DNA of 64,000 nucleotides, from NCBI RefSeq assembly GCF_963975415.1, contig NZ_CAXBGN010000002.1:1-64000 (forward strand), read 5' to 3'. The stretch comes from Kriegella sp963975415 (GTDB lineage: Bacteria > Bacteroidota > Bacteroidia > Flavobacteriales > Flavobacteriaceae). The notes beneath the pieces are model-generated. The model did no database searches. It saw nothing but the letters and a program-made list of their open reading frames with translations, and had not been told where the DNA came from. Position numbers and translations under genes: made by a program. This document shows positions 1-9,209 of the stretch, one piece after another (within the stretch, counting starts at the first letter, position 1; each line of letters starts with the position of its first letter).

Positions 1-2
1 AC

Positions 3-212
3 GAGGATACCGATACCGATGGCGACGGAACCGGTGACAATGCCGATACCGATGACGACGGTGACGGAACACCGGACGACGAGGACGACTTTCCTTTAGA
101 TGAAAACGAGGATACCGATACCGATGGCGACGGAACCGGTGACAATGCCGATACCGATGATGACGATGACGGAACACCGGATAGCGAAGATATATTCCCC
201 TTGGACCCAACT
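3..212 (+). repeat. 105-bp tandem duplication within TSP3 repeats
   Basis: The unit starting at 3 recurs at 108 with only a few substitutions over about 75 bp. The period is 105 bp (35 codons), so copy-number change would keep the reading frame. The array may extend left of the window. Confidence 0.8.
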
Positions 213-884
213 GAAGATTCCGATATCGATGAGGATGGTATTGGCGACAATGCGGATACCGATGATGACAATGACGGAGTGGAAGACATTGATACCGATG
301 GGGATGGCCTAGGAAACAACGTTGATGAAGATGATGACAATGACGGTTTCGTTGACGAGGCGGATGATTTTCCGACCGACCCCACAGAATACTTGGATAC
401 CGACGGGGATGGCACCGGTGACAACACCGATACCGATGATGACGGTGATGGTTATTCCGATGCAGAAGAGGAAGCAGAAGGAACGGATGTTAGGAACCCC
501 GACCAATTCCCGAGTGATTTTGATAACGATGGTATTCCTGATAGTAGAGACGATGATGATGACAATGATGGGCTATTGGACGTTGAAGACACCTTCCCAA
601 AAAATAGTGCTCCAAAATTGGTCCCTGCGGAGGCCTTCACCCCTAATGGTGATGGAGTAAACGATGCTTGGATAGTGCCCGGTATAGAGAATTACCCAAA
701 CAATATAGTCACTGTATACAACAGATGGGGCCATCTTGTTTACAACGATAGTGGCTATCAGAACGACTGGGAAGGCTTCTATAAGCAAAAAAGAGAGAAA
801 CTACCAGCGGGCTCTTACCTCTATGTAATCGATTTGGGTAACGGCACCCCCCCGCTACAGGGATGGATCTTTATCAACTACTAA
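3..884 (+). CDS. T9SS type B sorting domain surface protein with TSP type 3 repeats (5' partial)
   Basis: The open frame runs in from the left edge, so the N-terminus is missing and about 293 residues are visible. Most of it is Asp/Gly/Asn-rich calcium-binding thrombospondin type 3 repeats of the DTDGDGxGDNxDTDDDxDG kind, about six to seven units. From about nt 622 it becomes a gliding-motility-associated C-terminal domain (AFTPNGDGVNDAW, VYNRWG, PAGSYLYVIDLG, GWIFINY), the type B signal for export by the type IX secretion system. The product is probably a secreted or cell-surface adhesin-like protein whose repeats form a Ca-dependent stalk. A PorP/SprF gene starts 20 bp downstream, the usual pairing for SprB-like proteins. 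Repeat units are nearly identical at DNA level, with a period of 105 bp at the left edge. Confidence 0.9.
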   Translation, partial: EDTDTDGDGTGDNADTDDDGDGTPDDEDDFPLDENEDTDTDGDGTGDNADTDDDDDGTPDSEDIFPLDPTEDSDIDEDGIGDNADTDDDNDGVEDIDTDGDGLGNNVDEDDDNDGFVDEADDFPTDPTEYLDTDGDGTGDNTDTDDDGDGYSDAEEEAEGTDVRNPDQFPSDFDNDGIPDSRDDDDDNDGLLDVEDTFPKNSAPKLVPAEAFTPNGDGVNDAWIVPGIENYPNNIVTVYNRWGHLVYNDSGYQNDWEGFYKQKREKLPAGSYLYVIDLGNGTPPLQGWIFINY

Positions 885-904
885 CCAAAAAAGAATATAA
901 AAAC

Positions 905-1792
905 ATGAAAAATAATTTAATACTTACGTTTTGTGGTATGCTCTTGACCATAGGTGGAATTTTCGCCCAACAAGACCCACATTATACCTTTTACAGGTAC
1001 AACATGAACATCGTCAACCCTGCTTTCGCCGGAAGCGTCGAGGGTGCCGAACTTGCCCTTGGCCTGCGTAGCCAATGGGCAGGCGTAGAAGGGGCTCCCG
1101 AAAGCCAAAGTGCCATATTTGGCACCTCATTAGGAAAAAAAGTAGGTCTAGGGCTCTCTATCCTAAACGATAAAACCTTTATCGAAACACAAACTTGGTT
1201 GGCCATAGATGTGTCGTACCACATCAAGGTCTCGCAAGAAAATACGCTCTATTTCGGTGTAAAAGGAAGCGCCAACACCTACGATGCCAACACCCAAGGT
1301 TTACGAACTTATGGTGTTGGGCAAGATGGCACCCTAATGGACTTTGAAAACAGGTTCACACCAAATATAGGGGCAGGTGTATATTGGAAAAGCAAGCGCT
1401 ATTTTATTTCAGCTTCCATTCCAAAATTATTGACACCGGATCGTTTGCAAGAGAATAATGGAAACGCTTTTGTCGGCTCTGACAAAATGCACGCCTATCT
1501 CGCCGGCGGTTACGAATTTGCACTTTCAAAATCGACAAACCTACACATTACCAATATGCTGAGGTATGTAAATGCTTCTCCGCTATCCTATGAACTAACG
1601 GGGATGGTAGATTTTGCGAAGCGTTTCACTTTGGGAGCGGGCTACCGCTTCAGTGAAAGTTTCAGTGGACTCTTCCTATTTAATGTTGGAAAGGGGTTCG
1701 ATATTGGCTATGCCTATGAAAGTGCTTTGGAAAAACCAGTAGACGGTATCGATAATGGTACCCATGAAGTTTTTATGCGGTTAAGAATGTAA
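905..1792 (+). CDS. PorP/SprF family type IX secretion system membrane protein
   Basis: This is a 295-residue outer-membrane beta-barrel protein of the PorP/SprF family, which helps display or anchor T9SS cargo at the outer membrane. It has a signal peptide (MKNNLILTFCGMLLTIGGIFAQ) and the family start QQDPHYTFYRYNMNIVNPAFAGS, followed by RSQW and barrel-like strands. The in-frame ATG at 905 was chosen because it gives a clean signal peptide. The frame also opens at 863, inside the preceding gene. It sits 20 bp after a type B sorting-domain protein and is probably co-transcribed with it. A strong terminator follows. Confidence 0.92.
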   Translation: MKNNLILTFCGMLLTIGGIFAQQDPHYTFYRYNMNIVNPAFAGSVEGAELALGLRSQWAGVEGAPESQSAIFGTSLGKKVGLGLSILNDKTFIETQTWLAIDVSYHIKVSQENTLYFGVKGSANTYDANTQGLRTYGVGQDGTLMDFENRFTPNIGAGVYWKSKRYFISASIPKLLTPDRLQENNGNAFVGSDKMHAYLAGGYEFALSKSTNLHITNMLRYVNASPLSYELTGMVDFAKRFTLGAGYRFSESFSGLFLFNVGKGFDIGYAYESALEKPVDGIDNGTHEVFMRLRM

Positions 1793-1830
1793 ATATATTC
1801 AAGGAATATATTCTATTCGCTAAAAACGAG

Positions 1831-1866
1831 AAAGGCCATTTTACTCACTGTAAAATGGCCTTTCCT
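1831..1866 (+). terminator. Rho-independent terminator after the PorP/SprF gene
   Basis: A perfect 14-bp stem (1831-1844 with 1850-1863) has a 5-nt loop. It ends the surface-protein/PorP operon. Confidence 0.8.
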
Positions 1867-2080
1867 ATTTAATAATATTGTTGCAGACAACTTATCCCAC
1901 AATCCATCTATAGCATATGCTTTTTTTTTAAATAGCACCAAAATTGATTTTTGCCTTACAAATTGGCGTTGACAGGCAATTTTTAAAATAGGTCTTTTTT
2001 TGTTCCCTTTTCATTAGTTTTAAAGCACAATGTCTAACCGTTAAATTTTTAGAGACTAGAAGTACCTGAGAACTAAAAAA

Positions 2081-3169
2081 TTGAATCCAACCAATTTTAC
2101 CATGAATCACAAAAGAATCGATTACAGAGTTATCCCACGATTTACACATGCTATTGATGGGGTACTTAACCGACAATCACACTATATTAAAAACAAAGTT
2201 CAAACATTTTTGGCCTTTACCCTATTCATGGGTCTGGTTTACGGGTATTCCCAAAACATCCCAAAATTATCGGAAACATTCCGCTTACAGCGCTTAGCGC
2301 CAAGCAAGGGCAAAATAAATGTTGTTATCGACACCGATACATATAACGAAATCGATGATCAATTTGCCGTGGTCTATGCGCTATTGTCGCCAGAACAAAT
2401 GAAAGTAGAGGCGATTTATGCGGCTCCGTACTTAAATAATCGATCAGAAAGTCCTCGCGATGGTATGAAAAAAAGTTATGAGGAAATACTCAGATTAATG
2501 GGCAAATTGGGTATAAACCATGAAGGTTTGGTATACAAGGGTTCGGAAGATTTTTTAAAAAACCAAAACCAACCTTTGCAAAGTAATGCCACCAATGACC
2601 TTATAACAAGAGCATTGGCATCTGAAGGCCCATTATATGTTCTTACTTTAGGAGCGCCAACAAATGTGGCCTCCGCTATTTTATTGGAGCCTAAGATCAT
2701 CAACAAAATTGTCGTCGTTTGGTTAGGAGGTAAAGGACTAAATTGTAAAACCGCCTCTGAATTTAATCTTAAACAAGATTTGCTATCTTCTCAAGTGCTT
2801 TTTGATTCTGGGGTGCCGCTCGTTCAGTTACCCACCGAACCGGTTACATCGCATCTGCAAACAACCATACCGGAATTGGAAACCTACTTAAAGGGACAAG
2901 GACCTATTGGAGACTATTTAATTGATATTTTCAAAGATTATCACAAAGACCATTATGCATATTCTAAAATCATCTGGGATATTTCGGCCATAGCCTATGC
3001 CGTAAACCCTGGTTGGTTTCAATCAGAAATTAGGCATACACCCATTTTAACAGATCAGCTAACGTATAGTTTTGACAACTCGCGACATTTCTACCGAATC
3101 GTTACTTTTCTTCATCGTGATAAAATATTCGGCGATATGTTTCGAAAAATTCAACAGCATCATAAATAA
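2081..3169 (+). CDS. Secreted nucleoside hydrolase-like protein
   Basis: A protein of up to 362 residues in the inosine/uridine-preferring nucleoside hydrolase family. The Asp-rich Ca-site motif is VVIDTDTYNEIDDQFAVVYA at about residues 81-100, and a late His/Asp region (SKIIWDISAIAYAV) follows. Family members cleave the N-glycosidic bond of ribonucleosides; secreted Bacteroidota versions have uncertain substrates. The start is unclear: a hydrophobic signal-like segment (QTFLAFTLFMGLVYGYSQ) lies at residues 41-58, so translation may begin downstream of 2081, but no ATG stands directly before it (ATGs at 2081, 2102 and 2228). The next gene starts 12 bp after the stop, suggesting an operon. Confidence 0.75.
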   Translation: MNPTNFTMNHKRIDYRVIPRFTHAIDGVLNRQSHYIKNKVQTFLAFTLFMGLVYGYSQNIPKLSETFRLQRLAPSKGKINVVIDTDTYNEIDDQFAVVYALLSPEQMKVEAIYAAPYLNNRSESPRDGMKKSYEEILRLMGKLGINHEGLVYKGSEDFLKNQNQPLQSNATNDLITRALASEGPLYVLTLGAPTNVASAILLEPKIINKIVVVWLGGKGLNCKTASEFNLKQDLLSSQVLFDSGVPLVQLPTEPVTSHLQTTIPELETYLKGQGPIGDYLIDIFKDYHKDHYAYSKIIWDISAIAYAVNPGWFQSEIRHTPILTDQLTYSFDNSRHFYRIVTFLHRDKIFGDMFRKIQQHHK

Positions 3170-3181
3170 CCGGAAAAAAGA

Positions 3182-4387
3182 ATGAAGAAAGTAAAATTGT
3201 ATTTATCGTATTGGGTCATATCTATAATGTCTACATTGGGAGTTCAGAGCCAGTCCCCCACTTTTGCCGAACCCATAGACATCAGCAATAGAACCGTGTC
3301 GGGGGTTTCATGTATCGATACGGGCGATTTTAACGGTGATGGCCTAGTTGATATTGCGGTATTAGAGGGTGGTGTTCATGCCAAAGATCGTTCTACCCTT
3401 GCCTGGTTCGAGCAGACCGCATCTGAAAAATGGCATCGGCATAATTTCAGTATCCCCGTGCCCTTAGATGATTTTATTGGATCAGCCCGTTGTGAGGATG
3501 TAGATAATGACGGTGATATCGATTTGATTTTCAGCAACGACGGACACTCAACTGGGCCAATACATGTTTATCTCCTTGAAAATCCCGGTAAAAATAAAGT
3601 ATATGGGTCATGGAATTTTTATCTGATATCAAGTATTGATGGCTTTCATGCCAATGACATGCGAATTGAAGATATTGATTCAGACGGGAAGCTTGACGTA
3701 ATTGTTCGGCACAAAAACCCAGAATCGGTAAAAATTATTTTTCAGAATGAAATTGACGAATGGCAGACGATAACCGCCTATACAGGTCAAGCCGGTGAAG
3801 GACTGGCCATCGGGGATATTAATTCAGATGGGTTTCCTGATATTACCATGACCGGCCATTGGTTCAAAACTCCTGACAACCCCCGTACGGAAGCTTACGA
3901 AAGATTTGATATCGAAGCTGGCTATAAGAACGTAAACCCGGCCACGAAAGAAGAAGTAGGAGACATAAACAATGATGGCAGATTAGATGTAGTGCTCTCA
4001 CCTGCCGAGCACTTCAAAAAGTATGGTGGTGAAAATTATGATCTTGCTTGGTATGAATGCCCTAAAAACCCGGAAGAAGTCAAAAAATGGCGAAAACATC
4101 TTATAAAATCAAGCTATAACAAAGCACATTGTGTAAAATTGGCCGACTTTGACAACGACGGTGATTTAGACATTCTTTCTGCCGTGGCTTGGGATAATAG
4201 GGAAATAAGAATTTTCATCAATGATAAGGGTACGTTCAAAAATTCAATACAAGTGGCGAATGGAAAGGGAATCTATTCGGGCAGTATAGTTGATGTCGAT
4301 GGTGATGGCGACTTTGATATTGTGGGAGAAGATAAATATGCCCAAGACTCAAAGCCCTGGTTATATAAAAATGGAATAATAAAGTAA
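3182..4387 (+). CDS. Secreted FG-GAP/VCBS repeat protein
   Basis: A 401-residue exported protein (signal peptide MKKVKLYLSYWVISIMSTLG, cleavage near VQSQS). At least seven Ca-binding VCBS/FG-GAP blades are visible: DFNGDGLVDIAVL, DVDNDGDIDLIFS, DIDSDGKLDVIV, DINSDGFPDITMTG, DINNDGRLDVVLS, DFDNDGDLDILSA and DVDGDGDFDIVGE. Seven blades would close a beta-propeller. No catalytic domain is recognisable, so it may bind a carbohydrate or protein partner. It lies directly after the nucleoside-hydrolase-like gene and before a decayed sugar isomerase, which hints at a small, partly eroded substrate-use locus. Confidence 0.8.
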   Translation: MKKVKLYLSYWVISIMSTLGVQSQSPTFAEPIDISNRTVSGVSCIDTGDFNGDGLVDIAVLEGGVHAKDRSTLAWFEQTASEKWHRHNFSIPVPLDDFIGSARCEDVDNDGDIDLIFSNDGHSTGPIHVYLLENPGKNKVYGSWNFYLISSIDGFHANDMRIEDIDSDGKLDVIVRHKNPESVKIIFQNEIDEWQTITAYTGQAGEGLAIGDINSDGFPDITMTGHWFKTPDNPRTEAYERFDIEAGYKNVNPATKEEVGDINNDGRLDVVLSPAEHFKKYGGENYDLAWYECPKNPEEVKKWRKHLIKSSYNKAHCVKLADFDNDGDLDILSAVAWDNREIRIFINDKGTFKNSIQVANGKGIYSGSIVDVDGDGDFDIVGEDKYAQDSKPWLYKNGIIK

Positions 4388-4569
4388 GGCTGGGCGAAAA
4401 GAAGAAATTTCATCAAACATCCAATGCCCCCCGCGATAGCGCTTTTAATTTTGCCAAATTCAAGCTTTAAGTCTAGTAGAACTGAAAAATTAAGGCGTAT
4501 TTGACAACAGTTATCTTTCGCAATCAATTTGAGTTGACTACGCCAACCAATCAAAAATAAAAGCATCAA

Positions 4570-5265
4570 TTGACACTGCTTGGGATACCCATATATTTTG
4601 TCGACAGATTCGGTGTATATAATGTAGAAATATGCGCCAAACAATTTGAAGCGACCGGCAAACCTTATCTAAACCATTTAAAGAAAAGACTTAGATGGAA
4701 CGGCTGCGAATTAATCAATTTACAGACCAAAGGAGAATTTGATTTTTCAGATATTTCTGAAGAAAATGGATTAAAAGGGGGCGCCAAAACCAGGTAACAT
4801 TGACATTGCCGTCTTTCTTAAATCTGAAACCGTTCGCATGCGAACAATGAAAATCCCTTATGAAAAGCTCTATCTTCTTTAAATGAAATGACAAAGCAGG
4901 CCAAAACCAAGGGTGTCGGTGTATTAGTCGAAAATCATAATGATTTGTTTTCTGACATAAAAACCACTTAATAATCATTAATAATGTTCAAAAAGCAATT
5001 AGGAGTTCCGCGCTGATTTTGGAAATTTCGAACAAGATATAAGATATAGTTCCTTCGAAAGGACACCTCTTACCCAAAATTATTTTCTACAAAAACCAAA
5101 GATTTAAATGATCGGATAGCGCATGTATCCTTTGATTTGGGAAAATGTGTATGGAATTTTGAAAAGGGCGGTAACAAAAGGAATCTGCTCTTGTAAACAG
5201 TGAGGCTCCGACTTGAACAATAATTACAAAATAATAACCAATTGGATAATCGAAAAAACCATGAA
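4570..5265 (+). pseudogene. Decayed sugar phosphate isomerase/epimerase (TIM barrel)
   Basis: Pieces of one xylose-isomerase-like TIM-barrel protein can be read in order across different frames: VEICAKQFEATGKPYL and NGCELINLQ (4570-4797), then IDIAVFLKSETVRM, then TKGVGVLVENHNDLFSD (about 4900-4965), then DFGNFEQDIRYSSFER (about 5014-5062), and near the end NNYKIITNWII (about 5219-5252). Stops and frameshifts separate them and the N-terminal part is missing. VLVENHND and DFGNF match conserved core strands of this family. The order, spacing and shared strand make chance unlikely, though the original substrate cannot be inferred. No functional gene remains between 4388 and 5509. Confidence 0.65.
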
Positions 5266-5509
5266 CCATATTAAACCGGTTATAGTAGAAATACTTTATA
5301 TTAAAACATACTCACGATCACCTTACATTACATGGCCTTATGCTTAGCTATGTTACAGGAGTTTAACGTAAAAAGTTTCTCTCCAAAATGCCAAAGATCT
5401 AGTATCTTGTAAAAACATTTTTTAAAAAACGTATTCATCAGAAATCACGAATTAAAAATGGTGTCACCCCATCATTCTTAGTGCAAGGCAACCAACAATT
5501 TTTTTTGAT

Positions 5510-7147
5510 ATGAAAGGCTTAATAATGGATTATCCGCTTACCACGAACACCATTCTTGAATATGGCAATAGTGTTTTCCATAAAAAAAAGATAATAACCT
5601 ATTTACCCAATGGCACGCGTCATGAATATTCGTTTGGTGATATGTATAAACGTTGCAAACAACTGGCCAATGCATTGACCCATAAATTGGGAATAACCAA
5701 AGGAGATATGGTTGGTACTTTTGCATGGAACCATGGTCCACATATAGAGCTATACTACGGAATAAGTGGTATAGGTGCCATTTGCCATACCATAAATATT
5801 CGCCTGTCGGCACAACAAACCGAATATATAATTAATAATTCAGAGGATAAGGTCATCTTTGTAGATGCTACTTTAGTGCCACTTTTAGAAAAAATTGCGC
5901 CATTATTCGAAACCGTCGAATGTTTCGTACTCTTAAATGCACCGAAAGATTTTGTCACCACCTTGCCCAACACACTGCACTATGAAGATTTACTTGCAGA
6001 CCAATCTGAAGATTTTGATTGGCCGGTTATAGATGAAAAAGACGCCTGTGGTATGTGTTACACCAGTGGCACCACAGGCTTACCCAAAGGAGTGCTATAT
6101 TCTCATAGATCCACATTTTTGCACGCTACTACCATTGTAGCGCCCAACGCAGGAAATGCAAGTTCACGAGATACCTTCTTACTAATTGTACCTCAATTTC
6201 ATGTAATGGCCTGGGGCTACCCCTACATGTGTCTATTATCGGGATCGAAAATGGTATTACCTTCTTCCAATTTAAAACCTGAAACGCTGATCAAGATACT
6301 TACCGAAGAAAAGGTTACCAAGGCAAACGGCGTTCCTTCAATTTGGCTTGGTATTTACGAGGCCATGAAAAAGAATCCGCCTAAGGAAAAATTGGCGTTG
6401 GAGGAATACTTGGTCGGAGGTTCTGCACTGCCCATGAGCCTAATCGAGAATTTCGAAAAAGATTTTGGCATAAAAGGGATTCATGCCTGGGGTATGACCG
6501 AAACATCACCATTAGGAACACTTTGTCGATTGCAGCCCAACCACGATAATCTCTCGTACAAAGAAAAACTTAAGATACGGGCCAAACAAGGCGTTGCTTT
6601 TCCAGGAGTAGAATTAAGAATCATCACGGATGATGGCAATCGAGCACCTCATGACGGAAAAACAATGGGGGAATTACAGATTAAAGGAGCTTGGACAGTG
6701 AGTTCCTATTTTAAAACGAACAATCATGAGAGCTTCACCAAAGATGGTTGGTTCAAAACAGGTGATGTCAGTACAATCGATGAGGACGGTTACATGCAGA
6801 TTACGGATCGAACAAAAGACCTAATCAAAAGTGGTGGTGAATGGATATCGAGTGTTGCCCTCGAATCTGCGCTAGTCTCACATCCGAAAATAAAGGAGGC
6901 CGCCGTAGTAGCCATTCCCGATAAAAAATGGGTAGAACGGCCTTTGGCCCTTCTCGTTTTTACAACCCCCCAAGATAAACCTTCCAATGAGGAGCTTATT
7001 TCATTTCTGGCCAAGGACTTTGCAAAATATCAAATTCCGACAGACTATGTAGAAATTGATGAAGTACCCAAAACTAGCGTCGGTAAATTTGACAAAAAAG
7101 AAATCAGAAGATTATATGCGGCAGGGAAGCTGACAATGGCTTTGTAA
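5510..7147 (+). CDS. AMP-forming acyl-CoA synthetase (medium/long-chain fatty acid-CoA ligase)
   Basis: A 545-residue ANL-superfamily ligase that activates a carboxylic acid with ATP via acyl-AMP and joins it to CoA. The phosphate loop YTSGTTGLPKG is at residues 184-194. The adenylate motif (GWGMTE type) appears as HAWGMTETSPLGT, followed by GWFKTGDVSTIDEDGY and DRTKDLIKSGGEWIS. The C-terminal catalytic Lys motif is KTSVGKFDKKEIR. Length and the N-terminal MDYPLTTNTILEYG fit medium/long-chain fatty acyl-CoA synthetases. Starts at 5510 or 5525 (both ATG) are possible. The gene stands alone, with decayed DNA upstream and a shared terminator downstream. Confidence 0.9.
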   Translation: MKGLIMDYPLTTNTILEYGNSVFHKKKIITYLPNGTRHEYSFGDMYKRCKQLANALTHKLGITKGDMVGTFAWNHGPHIELYYGISGIGAICHTINIRLSAQQTEYIINNSEDKVIFVDATLVPLLEKIAPLFETVECFVLLNAPKDFVTTLPNTLHYEDLLADQSEDFDWPVIDEKDACGMCYTSGTTGLPKGVLYSHRSTFLHATTIVAPNAGNASSRDTFLLIVPQFHVMAWGYPYMCLLSGSKMVLPSSNLKPETLIKILTEEKVTKANGVPSIWLGIYEAMKKNPPKEKLALEEYLVGGSALPMSLIENFEKDFGIKGIHAWGMTETSPLGTLCRLQPNHDNLSYKEKLKIRAKQGVAFPGVELRIITDDGNRAPHDGKTMGELQIKGAWTVSSYFKTNNHESFTKDGWFKTGDVSTIDEDGYMQITDRTKDLIKSGGEWISSVALESALVSHPKIKEAAVVAIPDKKWVERPLALLVFTTPQDKPSNEELISFLAKDFAKYQIPTDYVEIDEVPKTSVGKFDKKEIRRLYAAGKLTMAL

Positions 7148-7217
7148 TCAAGCAGACCATATAACGGTAATGCGACACAGCAACAAACCATTACCAACCT
7201 AGGCTCGTTTTCATAAA

Positions 7218-7247
7218 AAAATCCCGATACCGTATCGGGATTTTCTT
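7218..7247. terminator. Bidirectional terminator between convergent genes
   Basis: A near-perfect palindrome (AAAATCCCGATAC and its complement) is flanked by an A tract on the left and a T tract on the right. It lies between the convergent acyl-CoA synthetase and sialidase-like genes. Confidence 0.8.
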
Positions 7248-7286
7248 ACTTCGTTGACCTAATCGATTTCCATCATTTATACAGTA

Positions 7287-8450
7287 CTATTTCTTTCCAC
7301 CTTGGCTAATAATTCTCCTTCGTTTATACACCTCCAAGATTGATTTATCTGAGCCCAAAGCTATATCATCCTCAGAAAAATTTGTCACCAATATTTGTTG
7401 ATCGCCTTTACGTTTATAATCATAGGTGATATAAATAGACCCATCAGCCGTTTGTTGCCCATCTGGATAGGACACATCTTTTCTTTGATCCAGTAATAGC
7501 CCCTCTGACCATGAATGGCCATCATCTTTTGACACAAAAGCCATCAGATGGGATCGACCAATTTTCATATCTATTGGCCCATGTTTTACTAGTAAAAGAT
7601 TTCCGGAATTAAGTCTATAAATAAAAAATCGAGCAGTTGGGTGTTGGATTTTAGAAGGTATTAGAGAAGTCCAAGAATACCCCTTATCCTTTGAAATGCT
7701 TTCACCTATACCATATTTGGTTCGAACAAGCATCCACAATGTTCCATCTTTTCTCTCAATTATCATGTGTTCATCAGCATTGCGAAACAATTCTGGAACG
7801 TTAACAGAGCCGCGTACTTGCCAACTTTGGCCATGATCAACTGATATAACTGCTTTTGCCCCATCGTTTATTTGCCATGTTGAAACTGGTAAAACCCATT
7901 CCCCTGTAGATAACACGATTGGCTTACACATCATGATCCCATCAATAATCCGTTTTGGCGTAGGCCATGATGGGTTACTATCTTCTGCATCATCAACCTT
8001 CAAAACCCAGACACCGGTATTAATGCCATCGTAATGCTTATCCATCTCCTTATGAATTGATTGTGACCAAAATATCCAAAGTTTACCTTCAGGGTCAATC
8101 CATAGCTCAGGATCAAATGCCCTAACAGGACCCTGTTCGTCGGGATCTATTACAAGAACTTCTTCCCAAGTTTGCCCATTATCTCCACTAGTAGCAACAA
8201 CTACATAATTATTAAAATCTTCCCCGGGTGTTATACCTGAATACCATGTGGCCCACATACGCCCTTTAGGGCTTATTGCTAGGCTAGAAATACCCGTGAA
8301 TTTTCTGCTTTCGGGAGAATAATTCTTCACCGATGATGGATTCTTTATTAATTTGGGTGGGTCAAGAAAGGTCTTATCCATTTGGCCCAGAAACAAATTA
8401 TGTGTCATTATGGTTATAAGAAATACGTAGCAAACTTTTAAATTCATCAT
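7287..8450 (-). CDS. Secreted BNR/sialidase-like glycoside hydrolase
   Basis: A 387-residue protein with a signal peptide (MMNLKVCYVFLITIMTHNLF) and a six-bladed sialidase-like propeller. Asp boxes of the S-x-D-x-G-x-x-W type are seen as SGDNGQTW (88-95), SVDHGQSW, SKDKGYSW and SKDDGHSW. An early Arg (SPKGRMWATWY) and RAFDPELW resemble the conserved front of the exo-alpha-sialidase fold. The fold is clear but the substrate is not, since marine Bacteroidota use this family on many glycans. It is a single gene convergent with the acyl-CoA synthetase. A second ATG follows the first directly. Confidence 0.75.
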   Translation of the reverse strand: MMNLKVCYVFLITIMTHNLFLGQMDKTFLDPPKLIKNPSSVKNYSPESRKFTGISSLAISPKGRMWATWYSGITPGEDFNNYVVVATSGDNGQTWEEVLVIDPDEQGPVRAFDPELWIDPEGKLWIFWSQSIHKEMDKHYDGINTGVWVLKVDDAEDSNPSWPTPKRIIDGIMMCKPIVLSTGEWVLPVSTWQINDGAKAVISVDHGQSWQVRGSVNVPELFRNADEHMIIERKDGTLWMLVRTKYGIGESISKDKGYSWTSLIPSKIQHPTARFFIYRLNSGNLLLVKHGPIDMKIGRSHLMAFVSKDDGHSWSEGLLLDQRKDVSYPDGQQTADGSIYITYDYKRKGDQQILVTNFSEDDIALGSDKSILEVYKRRRIISQGGKK

Positions 8451-8811
8451 ATATTAAATTAATTTGGTTGTTTCTGATGCGTCAATATGACTAATATTAT
8501 GAAGGGCTGTTTAAATTTTAGTTATAGTTCAACGAACATTATTCTTTTCCCCCAACCACTCTCTAGACAACTCTTTAGTAAACAATTAGGCTGGCACCTG
8601 ACAAATGTTTGTTTTTTGTGCTTTGGACAAAATGGAAATATAACATGAAAAACTGCATACAACAACTTTCAGGTTTTTTTATGGAAACAAAATGTATCCA
8701 TTTTCTAAAGACATAACTATTATCACACAGTTAATGATGTAACATAATTCAATAAAAAAAATCTACACTTTAAATTAGTACAATTTAGAACACTGACACA
8801 TATTGAGCTAG
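8451..8811. other. AT-rich intergenic region, no gene seen
   Basis: About 360 bp with frequent stops in all frames. It should hold the promoter of the sialidase-like gene, but no confident promoter match was found. Confidence 0.5.
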
Positions 8812-8851
8812 AAAACAAAAAATCCCCTGATTTTATTAGAATCAGGGGATT
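8812..8851 (-). terminator. Terminator downstream of tRNA-Gln
   Basis: A perfect 12-bp stem (8821-8832 with 8840-8851) is followed, on the minus strand, by a T-rich run (complement of 8812-8822). It lies just after the 3' end of the tRNA. Confidence 0.75.
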
Positions 8852-8857
8852 ATTACG

Positions 8858-8929
8858 TTGGCCTACTAGGACTCGAACCTAGAACGACTGGACCAAAACC
8901 AGCTGTGTTGCCAATTACACCATAGGCCA
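8858..8929 (-). tRNA. tRNA-Gln (TTG anticodon)
   Basis: The minus strand folds as a 72-nt cloverleaf. The acceptor stem is TGGCCTA/TAGGCCA, the anticodon loop TTTTGGT gives TTG, and the T loop is GGTTCGAGTCC. CCA is not encoded. Confidence 0.93.
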
Positions 8930-9209
8930 TTACCACTTCTCATGCCGAAACAAGTTCAGCATTTTGAGCGTGCAAATTTAAAACAAAGTTTGGTTTGCAC
9001 AAACATTTTTATGCACAATAACCAATTTATCTGTTTATGAAATCAACTTTAGCAATCATATTTCATATTCCAGGCACCTACTTTGTTTGAATCTACCCAT
9101 TATCACTACCGCTTTGCAAGTTAAAATAACCTGTTAAAGGTTTATCAAAAATGCTGCCTCATATGTATTAAAATTAGTAAATTCGCCGCATCGGTAAAAT
9201 TTCGATCGC

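Noticed and set aside
100..660. Met/Pro/Thr-rich and antisense open frames inside the TSP3 gene
   Set aside because: They are shadow frames made by the Asp-codon-rich repeats of the real gene.
4273..4644. Minus-strand open frame of 123 codons at the end of the VCBS gene
   Set aside because: It overlaps the real VCBS gene and the decayed epimerase in antisense; no family motif.
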